Shown in pieces: positions 18,783 to 27,918 of a stretch of DNA of 64,000 bases; the stretch's first letter is position 1; every line of letters starts with the position of its first letter. Both the position numbers and the translations under genes were made by a program. Source of the DNA: Vreelandella sedimenti (GTDB lineage: Bacteria > Pseudomonadota > Gammaproteobacteria > Pseudomonadales > Halomonadaceae); assembly GCF_013416325.1 (NCBI RefSeq), contig NZ_JACCGK010000020.1, forward strand, positions 1-64,000. The letters are read 5' to 3'. The notes beneath the pieces are model-generated. The model had not been told where the DNA came from. It ran no database searches and saw nothing but the letters and a program-made list of their open reading frames with translations.

Positions 18783-19853
18783 ATGATCCCTCACTCCCCT
18801 CTTGCCAGCAGCGTTCCCGCCCAAGAGCGAATATTAGTCATTTACACCGGCGGCACCATCGGCATGCAACAACATGCTGAAGGGCTTGTGCCTAGCGGTG
18901 ACTTTGTCACTCGCATGGCAAAGGCCCTGAGCCAGCTACCGCTTGCCCAACAGCAATCCCTTCCACCTTATAAAGTCATCAGCTACACCACGTTGATTGA
19001 CTCAAGTGCGGCCACCCCGCTCACTTGGCAACAGCTCGCCCAGGATATCGACGACCAGCTAACAGCCTTCGCCGGTTTCGTGATTATTCACGGCACAGAC
19101 ACACTCAGTTGGACCGCTGCCAGCCTTGCCTATCAACTCCAGGGGCTAGATCGGCCAGTGGTCGTCACGGGCTCGATGTTGCCACTAGAATCGCCCGACA
19201 GCGATGCCTTGCACAATTTGCACGGCGCGCTGCAGTTCGCTGACAAGCCTGAGCTCCAAGAAGTGGCGATTTACTTTGCAGGGCAATTGCTGCGGGGTGC
19301 CCGTGCCATTAAACAGCACAGCGAAGCAGCCAACGCCTTCGCAAGCCCCAACTACCCACTGCTCGGTGAGCGGGTAGGCGACGATTTCGTTTACTACCCC
19401 AGCCGTGGGCTTGGCCTGCAGCAGCGTGGCGCGCCGCGTTTCGAGCTCCCTGACTACCGCCTGGTCAATCAGGGAGAGATCGTGCGCATCGCTCTTTGGC
19501 CGGGCGTAGCAGCCTGGCAGTTGGAAGCTTGGTTGAGTGATTCACGGGTTAAAGGGGCGTTACTTCAGCTCTGGGGCGCGGGTAACCTCCCCGACGATCC
19601 ACACTTGCTTAACGTACTTGCCAGAGCCACCGGCGAAGGCAAACTGCTTGCCGCCATTAGCCAGTGCCCGCAGGGCAGTGTCCACCTGGGTGCTTATGCG
19701 GCAGGCCACGGCCTGAGCGATGCAGGGGTTGTGGCAGGCGATGATATGACGCCGGAGGCGGCGTTCACCAAGCTAACCCACTTACTGGCCCAGCCACTCG
19801 CGTTAGAAGATCAACGACAGCGCTTTTTAACACCACTGGTTGGTGAACGTTGA
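18783..19853 (+). CDS. ansA: Type I (cytoplasmic) L-asparaginase
   Basis: 356-aa asparaginase that hydrolyses asparagine to aspartate and ammonia. Catalytic motifs: YTGGTIGM near 22-29 (first threonine) and HGTDTLSWTA near 100 (second threonine and aspartate). There is no signal peptide, consistent with the cytoplasmic AnsA class. AGGAG directly abuts the ATG at 18777, so the ATG at 18783, spaced 6 nt from it, is the better start. Length and the late motif GSVHLGAYAAG fit the family. Confidence 0.9.
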   Translation: MIPHSPLASSVPAQERILVIYTGGTIGMQQHAEGLVPSGDFVTRMAKALSQLPLAQQQSLPPYKVISYTTLIDSSAATPLTWQQLAQDIDDQLTAFAGFVIIHGTDTLSWTAASLAYQLQGLDRPVVVTGSMLPLESPDSDALHNLHGALQFADKPELQEVAIYFAGQLLRGARAIKQHSEAANAFASPNYPLLGERVGDDFVYYPSRGLGLQQRGAPRFELPDYRLVNQGEIVRIALWPGVAAWQLEAWLSDSRVKGALLQLWGAGNLPDDPHLLNVLARATGEGKLLAAISQCPQGSVHLGAYAAGHGLSDAGVVAGDDMTPEAAFTKLTHLLAQPLALEDQRQRFLTPLVGER

Positions 19854-19931
19854 TCAAACAAAGGCTTTTGTGTGCTGGCGTAGGCTGAGAATCAAGCTAT
19901 GTTATAGGGAGTATTCTAGGAGCAACAGATT

Positions 19932-20171
19932 ATGGAAAAGCCGGTACACCATTTCAGCGAACTATTCGAGCAGTTGGGTTTGGCATCTGACGCTGAGTCA
20001 ATTGAGCGCTTTATCCAGCGCAATGCTCCGCTCCCAGAAACAATGCCATTGGCTGAAGCCCCCTGTTGGAACGAGGGCCAGGCAGATTTTCTAAAAGAAG
20101 CCGTCTATGAGGATGCCGACTGGGCAGAGGTCGTTGACCACCTTGACGCCTCAATGCATAAATCCCAATAA
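19932..20171 (+). CDS. DUF2789 family small protein
   Basis: 79-aa acidic protein that matches DUF2789 along its whole length: HFSELFEQLGL at the start, LPLAEAP-like and CWNEGQADFLKEAV in the middle, and EDADWAEVVDHLDA at the end. The family is common in Pseudomonas and relatives and its function is unknown. The ATG follows AGGAGC. It stands alone, convergent with the membrane gene downstream. Confidence 0.82.
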   Translation: MEKPVHHFSELFEQLGLASDAESIERFIQRNAPLPETMPLAEAPCWNEGQADFLKEAVYEDADWAEVVDHLDASMHKSQ

Positions 20172-20181
20172 GGCCGCCGAC

Positions 20182-20847
20182 TTAATAAACGTTGCGCGCC
20201 GCCTCTACGCGGCGCCTGAACCAAGCTCCAATCAATAACAGTATCGCCAGCGCTATTAATGGCAGCACCACATCGAATGGCAGCACATCCTCCTCAATTG
20301 CCTCCAAAGCGCCATAAATCGCACTACTATAAACGCCCCATTTCACCGCCAAACCAAGCGTTGCTGCCAACACATAAGTCTTAAGGGAAATACTGCGCAG
20401 ACCTGCCGCAAAATTGATAACCGAGTGAGGGAATCCAGGCAATATCCGCAAGGCACACTGGGTCATTAAGTCGCTACGCTGCTCCAGCATCTTCATAACC
20501 TTCAACGTCAAACCGCTTGGGTTCCAGTTTTTTCCAGCGCGAGCGGCTATTTGATACGCTCCCAACGCTCCTACTACACTGCTTAGTGTCAGCATCACTG
20601 TGGCAATTATCGGTGGGTAAAAGGGTGCAATTAACCACAGCCCAATACTGCCGGGCAATCCAATGGCTAACGTAACAGCCATAATCACCATCACCCCTAT
20701 AATAACGACAGGATGATGCGATGCCTGGGAAGCCCACTGCTTGACCGCCATCAAATCTGGCGAATACCAAAGCCACACATAAGCCAGCATGGCAAAACAT
20801 GTAAACCCTAACGCCCAACGCCAAGGATATTTTGGTGGGCTATTCAT
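20182..20847 (-). CDS. TVP38/TMEM64 (VTT-domain) membrane protein
   Basis: 221-aa inner-membrane protein with about five or six helices and the VTT/SNARE-associated domain, including LRILPGFPHSVINFAAGL in the middle, a DedA-superfamily signature. DedA-like proteins are proposed lipid scramblases or flippases. The ATG begins directly after the TGA of the upstream gene, so the pair is translationally coupled. The sequence does not reveal its own substrate. Confidence 0.8.
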   Translation of the reverse strand: MNSPPKYPWRWALGFTCFAMLAYVWLWYSPDLMAVKQWASQASHHPVVIIGVMVIMAVTLAIGLPGSIGLWLIAPFYPPIIATVMLTLSSVVGALGAYQIAARAGKNWNPSGLTLKVMKMLEQRSDLMTQCALRILPGFPHSVINFAAGLRSISLKTYVLAATLGLAVKWGVYSSAIYGALEAIEEDVLPFDVVLPLIALAILLLIGAWFRRRVEAARNVY

Positions 20848-21273
20848 TCAAACCTGCTTATCATGCAAACGCGCCTCAACGCGTTCAAGAATTTGTCGAC
20901 TGACTTTGCCGACTAGCGGCTTGGCCGCTTTGTTGACGGCTTTCTCCATTAAGCGGTTGCGAATTTCATAGCTCAACGTTAATGCCACTTCGGTACCTTC
21001 TGGCACCTCACGAAGGCGATAACGCCCCTGGTTCTTCACTCCATCCAAGGACTCCCAGGCAAGCACACAAGGCGGCTGGATCTCGGTAACCATGACATCG
21101 AACGCCCAGTCCATGCCCACGGCACGGACGTGCCAGCGGTAACGGTTTTCGCCCAGCGTTTCTATTGAGCGAATCAGATCCGAGTAATCGGCAAAATCCT
21201 CGACGCGACGCAATAGTTCAAACACTCGTTCGGGCGGAGCGTTAATGATTTCACTATGTTCAATCGTTGCCAT
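20848..21273 (-). CDS. SRPBCC/START-like protein, RatA/COQ10 type
   Basis: 141 aa. It opens with IEHSEIINAPPERVFELL, typical of the polyketide cyclase/COQ10/RatA group, followed by YSDLIRSIE. Members bind hydrophobic ligands such as ubiquinone; E. coli RatA was described as a ribosome-assembly toxin, a label that should be used with care. GAGG upstream selects ATG at 21271-21273 although the frame is open for 30 more codons. There is no smpB or ratB gene beside it, unlike the E. coli locus. Confidence 0.75.
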   Translation of the reverse strand: MATIEHSEIINAPPERVFELLRRVEDFADYSDLIRSIETLGENRYRWHVRAVGMDWAFDVMVTEIQPPCVLAWESLDGVKNQGRYRLREVPEGTEVALTLSYEIRNRLMEKAVNKAAKPLVGKVSRQILERVEARLHDKQV

Positions 21274-21494
21274 TGATTCGCCTCTAACGACATGGATGGA
21301 TAGCGTAGCATGTTGATATTCATGCTGCCCGCCTACGCACTTTTTTACTTCAATCAGGTACATGATAAGCGCTAGAACTGGCCAGACTAACGACTATTGC
21401 GTAAACTGCCGCCCTTCCGGACCGGACCCCGGAACGCCGCGCCAGCTAAACGCTGCTCGCGATTAATAAATTCTCCGACAAAGAGTGTTTTCTC

Positions 21495-22208
21495 ATGTCA
21501 TCAATACCCCCAGTGGCGGCTGATACAGCCACCACAACCGTCGTTATCTATTCCGGTGGAATGGACTCTTTTACCGTGCTTCATCGCGCGCTGCGAGAAG
21601 GGCTTAGCGTACACGCGCTTTCGTTTGACTATGGTCAGCGGCATGCTCGCGAACTCGACACTGCACGCCAAGTGTGCACCTCGCTGGGGCTACCCCATCA
21701 AATAGTCGATATTCGCGCCATACACGGCCTGATTGACAATTCGGCGCTCACCAACCCTGACCAGACAATGCCCCAGGGCGACTATGATGGGGACAACCTG
21801 CGCGCTACCGTCGTACCCAATCGCAATATGATCTTGCTCTCCCTGGCGATTGCCAAGGCCGTCAACATTGGCGCAGAACGAGTCGACTACGGTGCCCATG
21901 GCGGCGACCACATTCTATACCCCGATTGCCGCCCCGAGTTCGTCGAGGCAATGAACCATGTCGCGGGCATCGCCAACTTCGAACCAGTGAAGCTACACGC
22001 CCCTTATCTCAAAGTAAGCAAGGCCGACATACTGCGTGAAGGCCTGGCGATGGGATTGGATTACCGCCATACCTGGACCTGCTATGAAGGCCGTGAAATT
22101 GCCTGCGGCGTATGCGGCAGCTGCCGCGAGCGGCTGGACGCCTTTGCCGCCAACGGTGTTACCGATCCATTGGCTTACAGCGTAGACAGCGCAGTAGGTC
22201 AGCGCTGA
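21495..22208 (+). CDS. queC: 7-cyano-7-deazaguanine synthase QueC
   Basis: 237-aa ATP-dependent enzyme that converts 7-carboxy-7-deazaguanine to preQ0 in queuosine synthesis. The PP-loop YSGGMDSFT lies at about 18-26. The four-cysteine zinc site is CYEG...CGVCGSC near 196-212. It overlaps queE by one base (TGATG), giving the operon queC-queE-queD-like. The 130-nt gap upstream has a TTCCGG/CCGGAA dyad (21415-21434) but no recognisable preQ1 riboswitch. Confidence 0.94.
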   Translation: MSSIPPVAADTATTTVVIYSGGMDSFTVLHRALREGLSVHALSFDYGQRHARELDTARQVCTSLGLPHQIVDIRAIHGLIDNSALTNPDQTMPQGDYDGDNLRATVVPNRNMILLSLAIAKAVNIGAERVDYGAHGGDHILYPDCRPEFVEAMNHVAGIANFEPVKLHAPYLKVSKADILREGLAMGLDYRHTWTCYEGREIACGVCGSCRERLDAFAANGVTDPLAYSVDSAVGQR

Positions 22209-22864
22209 TGTATCAGGTCAAAGAAGCCTTTTACACCCTCCAGGGGGAAGGTGCCCAAGCGGGCAGAGCGAGCGTTTTCTGTCGTTTCAGTGGCTGCAAT
22301 CTGTGGTCAGGCCGTGAAATTGATCGGGCGACGGCTAAATGCACCTTTTGCGATACTGACTTTATTGGCACTAACGGTATCAATGGCGGCAAGTTTGCTA
22401 CTGCTACCGCCCTTGCTGAACACATTGCCGGGCTCTGGCCCAGCCAACTCGGTGACACTCAGTCTCATGCAACGCCCTATGTGGTGTTTACCGGCGGTGA
22501 GCCGTTGCTGCAGCTTGACGCAGCGCTGATTGCCACGCTGCATAGCCATGGGTTTGAGGTGGCCGTCGAGACCAATGGTACACTGGCTCCGCCACCAGGT
22601 ATTGACTGGCTATGTGTCAGCCCTAAGGGTAGCAATCCGCTAGCCATTACCCAAGGCGACGAGTTAAAGCTTGTTTACCCTCAGGTAGACGCTCCCCCGG
22701 AGCAGTTTTCAAGCCTAGGGTTTCGCCACTTCTTTCTGCAGCCGATGGATCTTGCCCCTCTCAATCAGGATAAGACCACCGTTGCTGAAGCGACCGCCTA
22801 CTGCATGGCTAACCCCCAGTGGCGTCTATCGCTACAAATGCACAAATTAGCAGGTTTTGATTAA
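22208..22864 (+). CDS. queE: 7-carboxy-7-deazaguanine synthase QueE
   Basis: Radical SAM enzyme of 218 aa that contracts 6-carboxytetrahydropterin to the 7-deazapurine ring. The [4Fe-4S] cysteines are C30, C45 and C48, spaced CX14CX2C, the expanded motif characteristic of QueE instead of CX3CX2C. FYTLQGEG and VFTGGEPLLQ are family signatures. The ATG overlaps the queC stop and the stop overlaps the next start, so translation is coupled across all three genes. Confidence 0.94.
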   Translation: MYQVKEAFYTLQGEGAQAGRASVFCRFSGCNLWSGREIDRATAKCTFCDTDFIGTNGINGGKFATATALAEHIAGLWPSQLGDTQSHATPYVVFTGGEPLLQLDAALIATLHSHGFEVAVETNGTLAPPPGIDWLCVSPKGSNPLAITQGDELKLVYPQVDAPPEQFSSLGFRHFFLQPMDLAPLNQDKTTVAEATAYCMANPQWRLSLQMHKLAGFD

Positions 22865-23718
22865 TGTCCCTATTCGTAAACCAACTGACCCATATCGACG
22901 TTTCCCTTTGGTGTTCCGAGCGCGGCTTAGTGGGCTGTAGCTGGCAGGTAGACGCGGTGCTGGATGGCGAGCTGGGCGAAGATGGCATGCTGTTCGATTT
23001 TGGTGAAGTCAAACCGTGGATCAAACGCACGCTAGACAGCGGCCTCGATCATACTCTGCTAGTACCCACTCAGGCGCCTGGGGTAACGGTGACGGAGTGC
23101 CCCGAAGGTGTGTGCGTGCGAACCACTACGCCCTACCGGATGGAAGTGCGCGGCCCCAAAGAGGCGTTTAGCCTGCTGCCATGGCAAGCCATTGAGCTTG
23201 ACATGGTCGCTGAGCACTTAAGTCAGCAACTGACTGAAGAACGGCCTGAGAATGTCCATCAGGTCACCCTTACGCTTAGCAACGAGACCATCGATGGCGC
23301 TGCCTATGGCTACTCGCACGGCCTGAAGCGCCATTTAGGCAACTGCCAGCGTATTGCTCACGGCCACCGTTCGCGGCTACACATCTTTCAGCAAGAGCTG
23401 CGTCAACCTAAGCTCGAACAACAGTGGGCCGCATGGCTGGAAAATCGCTACCTGCTTGAAGAGGCGGATATCACCTCACGGGATAACGACTTCCTTACCT
23501 GCGGCTATCGCGCCGCCCAAGGTGATTTCTCCATTACGCTGCCACAGTCGCTATGTGCAGTACTCCCCGGCCCCACCACGGTAGAAAATATCGCTGCTTG
23601 GCTGGCAAAAGAGGTTGCCACACAAAGCGGCGCAACCACGCGCGTCCAGGCCTTTGAGGGTATCAATAAGGGCGCGATTGCCATATGTTCACCTAGCCCA
23701 AGTGTAGGCTATGAGTGA
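22864..23718 (+). CDS. Double-domain 6-carboxytetrahydropterin synthase-like protein (QueD family)
   Basis: 284 aa, about twice the length of E. coli QueD (about 120 aa), made of two QueD/PTPS-like halves. The N half (about 1-145) keeps FDFGEVK (44-50), LDH (61-63) and a terminal glutamate (E141), but has GCS where HGH should be. The C half (about 146-284) keeps the zinc and nucleophile motifs (H152, C161, HGH at 166-168) and PTTVENIA (238-243), but has no clear DFGxxK or LDH. Its place after queC-queE says it supplies the carboxytetrahydropterin step. The overlap with queE and the next gene shows co-translation. Confidence 0.82.
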   Translation: MSLFVNQLTHIDVSLWCSERGLVGCSWQVDAVLDGELGEDGMLFDFGEVKPWIKRTLDSGLDHTLLVPTQAPGVTVTECPEGVCVRTTTPYRMEVRGPKEAFSLLPWQAIELDMVAEHLSQQLTEERPENVHQVTLTLSNETIDGAAYGYSHGLKRHLGNCQRIAHGHRSRLHIFQQELRQPKLEQQWAAWLENRYLLEEADITSRDNDFLTCGYRAAQGDFSITLPQSLCAVLPGPTTVENIAAWLAKEVATQSGATTRVQAFEGINKGAIAICSPSPSVGYE

Positions 23719-23968
23719 AGGGTGTCGTGCGGGGTGTGGCGCCTGCTGCATCGCGCCCTCCATCAGTTCAGCTATCCCCGGCATGCCTGAGGGCAAACCG
23801 GCGGGTGTTCGCTGCGTGCAGTTAGACGAGGATAACCTGTGCCGTTTGTTCGGGGACCCGAGCCGCCCCAGGGTCTGCGAGCGGTTTAACTTTGACATTA
23901 GTGTGTGCGGCGAGCACCGGGAAGAGGCGCTCACCACTTTGACGTGGCTGGAGCAGGACACCCGTTAA
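23711..23968 (+). CDS. YkgJ-family cysteine cluster protein
   Basis: 85-aa protein of the YkgJ (zinc/iron-chelating) family. The N-terminal CRAGCGACC and the later cysteines in GVRCVQLDEDNLC, RVCERF and VCGEH are the conserved metal ligands. Family function is not established. It overlaps the end of the QueD-like gene by 8 nt, so it is the last gene of the que operon, and it is convergent with the large regulator. Confidence 0.82.
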   Translation: MSEGCRAGCGACCIAPSISSAIPGMPEGKPAGVRCVQLDEDNLCRLFGDPSRPRVCERFNFDISVCGEHREEALTTLTWLEQDTR

Positions 23969-23991
23969 AGAGCACCCCCTGCTTTAGCTGA

Positions 23992-26900
23992 TCAACCTTC
24001 AGCGCCTACTGGCCGAGGCAAACGGCGATCCAACAAGCTGACCCAACGGGTTAGCACCGGCGCATCGCTGTGGCTGACTTTGCTCAATAGCTGCCTAAAA
24101 CTCTCTTTCGCTTTCTGGTCGTTGGGCTCAATACGCGTCAGCCATAGCTCAAGGGCCGCTAGCTCCTGATGGCGATTGCCGTGCTCGCGGGACTGGTTTA
24201 TCGCCATCTCAGCCAATGCCTTGACTTCATTGGCGGGGTGTCCAAGCAGATCACGCACTTTGGCCAGTTGGGTGGCTAATTCAGGCAAAAATAGCGTGGT
24301 ACGCTCACGGGCAATCACCAAGCACTGATCGAGATACTCCTCTGCGGCATTTAACTCGCCTAGTTCAATGCAGGCATCCGAGTACCACAGCACCGGCCGC
24401 TGGTAGCGGTCACGACCGTTCAACTCCGCCATCTGATCCAGGCTATCGCGTAACTGAGTCAACCCGGTAGCATCGCCTGCCAGGGCTCGTTGCCAACCGA
24501 GAATACACTGGCTGGAAATTTGCCACAGCTGTAAATCGGGCGTTCCGGTCATTGCCGCCGCCCGCTCTGCATGCCGTGCGGCCAAGTGGACGTGGCCTAG
24601 CTGGCGATAGAGCGCAGCGGCAAATAGCAGCGCCAACGCCAAAGTACCGGGGTGAGCAATCTTCTCCGCCAGCCGAATCGCCGCCGACACCTGCCGTTCG
24701 GCACGCTGATAATCACCACGCAGGCAGAGTGCCCAGCCCTGAAAGCATGCGGCCGAAACTTGCGGATGATCGGAGAACGGCAGCCATTCGATCATCATTT
24801 GCGCATTGAGCGGATCGATTTCATCTAAATGGTCGTGAGCCTGCTGAATGCGACCCGCCCAGTACTCACAGTTGGCGCGGGCATAATCGGCCAAACGACG
24901 ATAGCGAGGGTCTTCAAGGCGTGCAGCGAGATCAGCGAGCGTCGACGCCAGTGCAAAGGCATCGGCATGAGCATAGCGCTGGCTACGCCCCACCCAAAGC
25001 CCCCATTTGACTAGGAATATCTGCTCAAGATCTTCTGGATCCTCCAATCTATCGGTACCCGATTCGCGCAGCAGTTCCCTCGCACGCACAAAGCTTTCGT
25101 GAGCGGTAGGCGAGCCGTGGCCTTCAAGCGAGAACGCCGCCTGACCGCGCACGGTGAGCAGACTCACTTCACGTTCAATTTCATGCTCGACGTGGCGCAA
25201 GCTCGCTAAACCGAAATCGGCCATGCGTAGCGCCGTTCGGTTGGCGCTCACCTTGAGCGCTTCCCGGGCAGCCAATTCGAAATAGCGCGCACCACGTGCA
25301 TAATGACCGCTCCGGCGCAGGTGAGTGGCAAAATCGCCGGGGTGACGACTAATCCATACAGGGAAGCGCTCCTCTATTAGAGTCACTACCTGTTGGTGCA
25401 GCTTGACCCGCACATCCCGCGGGCAAGAAAGGTAGGCAGCTTCTTGCAGCAACTGGTGGCTAAACTGGTATTCGTGCTCGCCGCTCTCTTTATCGACCGG
25501 CTCGACAATCTCCAGCGTCCGCATATGTTCGAGCGCTTGGTTAAGTCGCCCTTTTTCCCAGCCGCTACACTCCAATAGGAAATCCAACCGGAAGCGCTTA
25601 CCCAGCACTGCCGCTACGTGGGCAATTTCGCGGTCACCCTCAAGCTGATCAATACGGCTTGCCAGCAGTCCTAACAACCCTTTGGGTAGCTCATCGAACT
25701 GGACGCTACGCCCTTCGCGACGATCCATATCCAGTCGCCGGCAAATTTCCTGCATATAGAGTGGCACGCCATCGCAGCGCTCAATAATCTGGTTACGTAG
25801 CCGCGGGCTCAAATGAATGCGGTAGCGCCGTGACAGCTGTGACAATAGCCGTGAAGACTGCTGCGGATCCAGATTCCCCAAACTAATCTGCTGATCCCAA
25901 TGCAGCTTCACCGGCAGCAGTTCTCGTCCGTGGTGGCTAGCCACCAACATAAAGGCAGTATTAATAGGTAAACGTGCCTGCAACCCAGCGAGCACTTTAA
26001 ACGAAGGCTCATCAAGCCACTGTAAATCATCGACCATTAGCACCAGGGTATGAGTGGTCGCCTGGCGCTCGATTAAGCGGTGCAGCAACATCACCACCAA
26101 TTCGACGGCTTCACCGCTTTGGGCAAGCTGGGTGACCTCCTGAACTTCGTGCACCCCAAGCGCCTCTTCCAACAGGTGCTGACGCTCGGGCGTAAGCTGG
26201 TCAAACTCAAGCGTTGACTGTAGCTCGTGAATCGCCTCGACAGTCAGCGATTGTTTGAGATACCAGCCCACCAGAGTCCGGGCAACGCCGTAGGGATCTA
26301 GCACAGACAGCCGCGTGGTGGGCTGCCAGCAAATTGCCGCATCGCGACTAAGCTCTAACTGACGGAAACCGACCATCAGCGCCGATTTGCCCATGCCAGA
26401 TGCCCCACGAACTAACACGCTTTGACGCAAACCTATACCTGCCCGCGCCAACGCATCGCGCAGCGTACGCAGCGAGGTTTCACGCCCGACCAGGCTAGGC
26501 GGCAGCGCATCGCGACCGCCCTCGTTTAAGCCCAGCACTAAAGCGCGCAGTCGAACGCGACCGTCGCTAGCCACCAAACGCGATACCAAGCGTGGCTGTA
26601 GATCAAGCGCGGGCGGCATGTGCTGGCTGGCTTCTTGCGAGATCACCAGCTCACTGCCTTCAGCTGCGCTCATTAGCTCCAGCGAGGTTTGGGTGACTTG
26701 CCCCAGCGGATCCGCCAATTGCCGCTCGGGCAGGTAAACAACCTGCCCACTGTGCAAACCAGCGGCCAACTCAAATTGCGGCACTTCGCCTTCGCCAGAC
26801 CAGTGGCGAGCACTCTCCTGGGGAAGCGCCTGACGGCAATGCTCATAGAGCGCCACTAACTCAGCCAGTTGGTGAGCAGGCCCATGGGTGCCGAAACACG

Positions 26901-27891
26901 CCAATCCCAAGCCTCCAGTGGCGCCAGGCAACCAGAAGCCGCCCAAGTGATGGCACTGCTGCTCTAGCCAACGCAGTAGCTCTAACTGCAGAGTGAGGCA
27001 GTGTCGGGTCGCGGCTCGGTCTTGCCACTCCCCTTTTAGGCGCAGCCGGATAGCCATCACGGAAAGCTGGCGCAGCTCAATCTCATCTTCACGCAGAGGT
27101 TTACTGTCTGCCGCCAGCGCGCGGGAAAACGCGCCTTGAGGACTCATCATGCGCGGGTCGTGGTGACCGTCAGACCAGTAGCTTGCCAGCTGTAAGAAGC
27201 TAGGTTCAGGCTGCTGGCCTGACAACGCCAGTAGCTGCAAGTAGCTATTATACTGCTCGTGCGCGGCGGCCATTTGATTCTGTTCGGCCAGTTGGCGAAC
27301 CAAGCGCTCATGAAACGGGCCATAGCCGGAAAAGCGACTCACCAGTGTTTCCAGGATCAAATCAGGCACATCGGTATGGGCTTCGAGTACTTGTTCAGCA
27401 AAACGAATGACGCGCTGACGCCACTCATTCCGCACCTGGACTAACCAGCGCTGAAACTCACTACAGGTGGCCAATTGAAGCTCTTCAATCAGGTCACCTT
27501 GGTAACAGGTCATCAGTGCTTCCAGGGTATCCAAGTCGCGCGGCCCTTCAAGCAGTTGCTGCAGTGTATGCAGATCGACTTTCCAATTGGCCGGGAGCTG
27601 GAAGGCAATCGTTTGCCGGGAGACGCTTAATACTTGGTCGGCGCTCTCTCCCAACGATTGGCGTAAGCAGTGCAGCGCGTGACGCAGGTTAGTTCTTCCT
27701 GAGGATAACCCTTGGTCAGGCCAGAGCAGTTCGGCCAGCGCGGCGCGGTTAACCGGCTGACGGTGCAGCAGCAAATAAACAAGCAGCGCCTTCACTTTGT
27801 CGTAGCTAAAGTGGGTTAATACGTCTTCGCCCTGGGTAAGCGAAAAGTGACCAAAGAGAGTTAACTGGTCTGTCTCACGAGCATCGCGCAT
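23992..27891 (-). CDS. Giant regulator: winged helix-BTAD-cyclase-like-AAA-TPR
   Basis: About 1299 aa, cytoplasmic. Domains in order: OmpR/SARP-like winged helix (about 10-105) with the LLWPDQ and RTNLRHALHCLRQSL segments; BTAD helical domain (about 105-240); a degenerate class III nucleotide cyclase-like region (about 275-450, with AAGLHSGQVV and MSAAEGSELVIS but lacking a recognisable metal pair); AAA/STAND ATPase with Walker A GASGMGKSAL near 500 and Walker B LVLMVDDLQW near 620; then TPR-like helical repeats to the end. CAGGA favours the second ATG. The likely role is a signal-gated transcription activator. Targets are unknown; neighbours give no clear clue. Confidence 0.75.
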   Translation of the reverse strand: MRDARETDQLTLFGHFSLTQGEDVLTHFSYDKVKALLVYLLLHRQPVNRAALAELLWPDQGLSSGRTNLRHALHCLRQSLGESADQVLSVSRQTIAFQLPANWKVDLHTLQQLLEGPRDLDTLEALMTCYQGDLIEELQLATCSEFQRWLVQVRNEWRQRVIRFAEQVLEAHTDVPDLILETLVSRFSGYGPFHERLVRQLAEQNQMAAAHEQYNSYLQLLALSGQQPEPSFLQLASYWSDGHHDPRMMSPQGAFSRALAADSKPLREDEIELRQLSVMAIRLRLKGEWQDRAATRHCLTLQLELLRWLEQQCHHLGGFWLPGATGGLGLACFGTHGPAHQLAELVALYEHCRQALPQESARHWSGEGEVPQFELAAGLHSGQVVYLPERQLADPLGQVTQTSLELMSAAEGSELVISQEASQHMPPALDLQPRLVSRLVASDGRVRLRALVLGLNEGGRDALPPSLVGRETSLRTLRDALARAGIGLRQSVLVRGASGMGKSALMVGFRQLELSRDAAICWQPTTRLSVLDPYGVARTLVGWYLKQSLTVEAIHELQSTLEFDQLTPERQHLLEEALGVHEVQEVTQLAQSGEAVELVVMLLHRLIERQATTHTLVLMVDDLQWLDEPSFKVLAGLQARLPINTAFMLVASHHGRELLPVKLHWDQQISLGNLDPQQSSRLLSQLSRRYRIHLSPRLRNQIIERCDGVPLYMQEICRRLDMDRREGRSVQFDELPKGLLGLLASRIDQLEGDREIAHVAAVLGKRFRLDFLLECSGWEKGRLNQALEHMRTLEIVEPVDKESGEHEYQFSHQLLQEAAYLSCPRDVRVKLHQQVVTLIEERFPVWISRHPGDFATHLRRSGHYARGARYFELAAREALKVSANRTALRMADFGLASLRHVEHEIEREVSLLTVRGQAAFSLEGHGSPTAHESFVRARELLRESGTDRLEDPEDLEQIFLVKWGLWVGRSQRYAHADAFALASTLADLAARLEDPRYRRLADYARANCEYWAGRIQQAHDHLDEIDPLNAQMMIEWLPFSDHPQVSAACFQGWALCLRGDYQRAERQVSAAIRLAEKIAHPGTLALALLFAAALYRQLGHVHLAARHAERAAAMTGTPDLQLWQISSQCILGWQRALAGDATGLTQLRDSLDQMAELNGRDRYQRPVLWYSDACIELGELNAAEEYLDQCLVIARERTTLFLPELATQLAKVRDLLGHPANEVKALAEMAINQSREHGNRHQELAALELWLTRIEPNDQKAKESFRQLLSKVSHSDAPVLTRWVSLLDRRLPRPVGAEG

Positions 27892-27918
27892 GATAAACAT
27901 CCTGCCGGGCTAAGCGGG

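Noticed and set aside
20848..21273. Toxin-antitoxin pair with the RatA-like gene
   Set aside because: The neighbour is a VTT membrane protein; no antitoxin-like gene is present and the RatA toxin label is uncertain.
21364..21494. preQ1 riboswitch upstream of queC
   Set aside because: No A-rich tail and pseudoknot of the preQ1 type; only a short TTCCGG/CCGGAA dyad.
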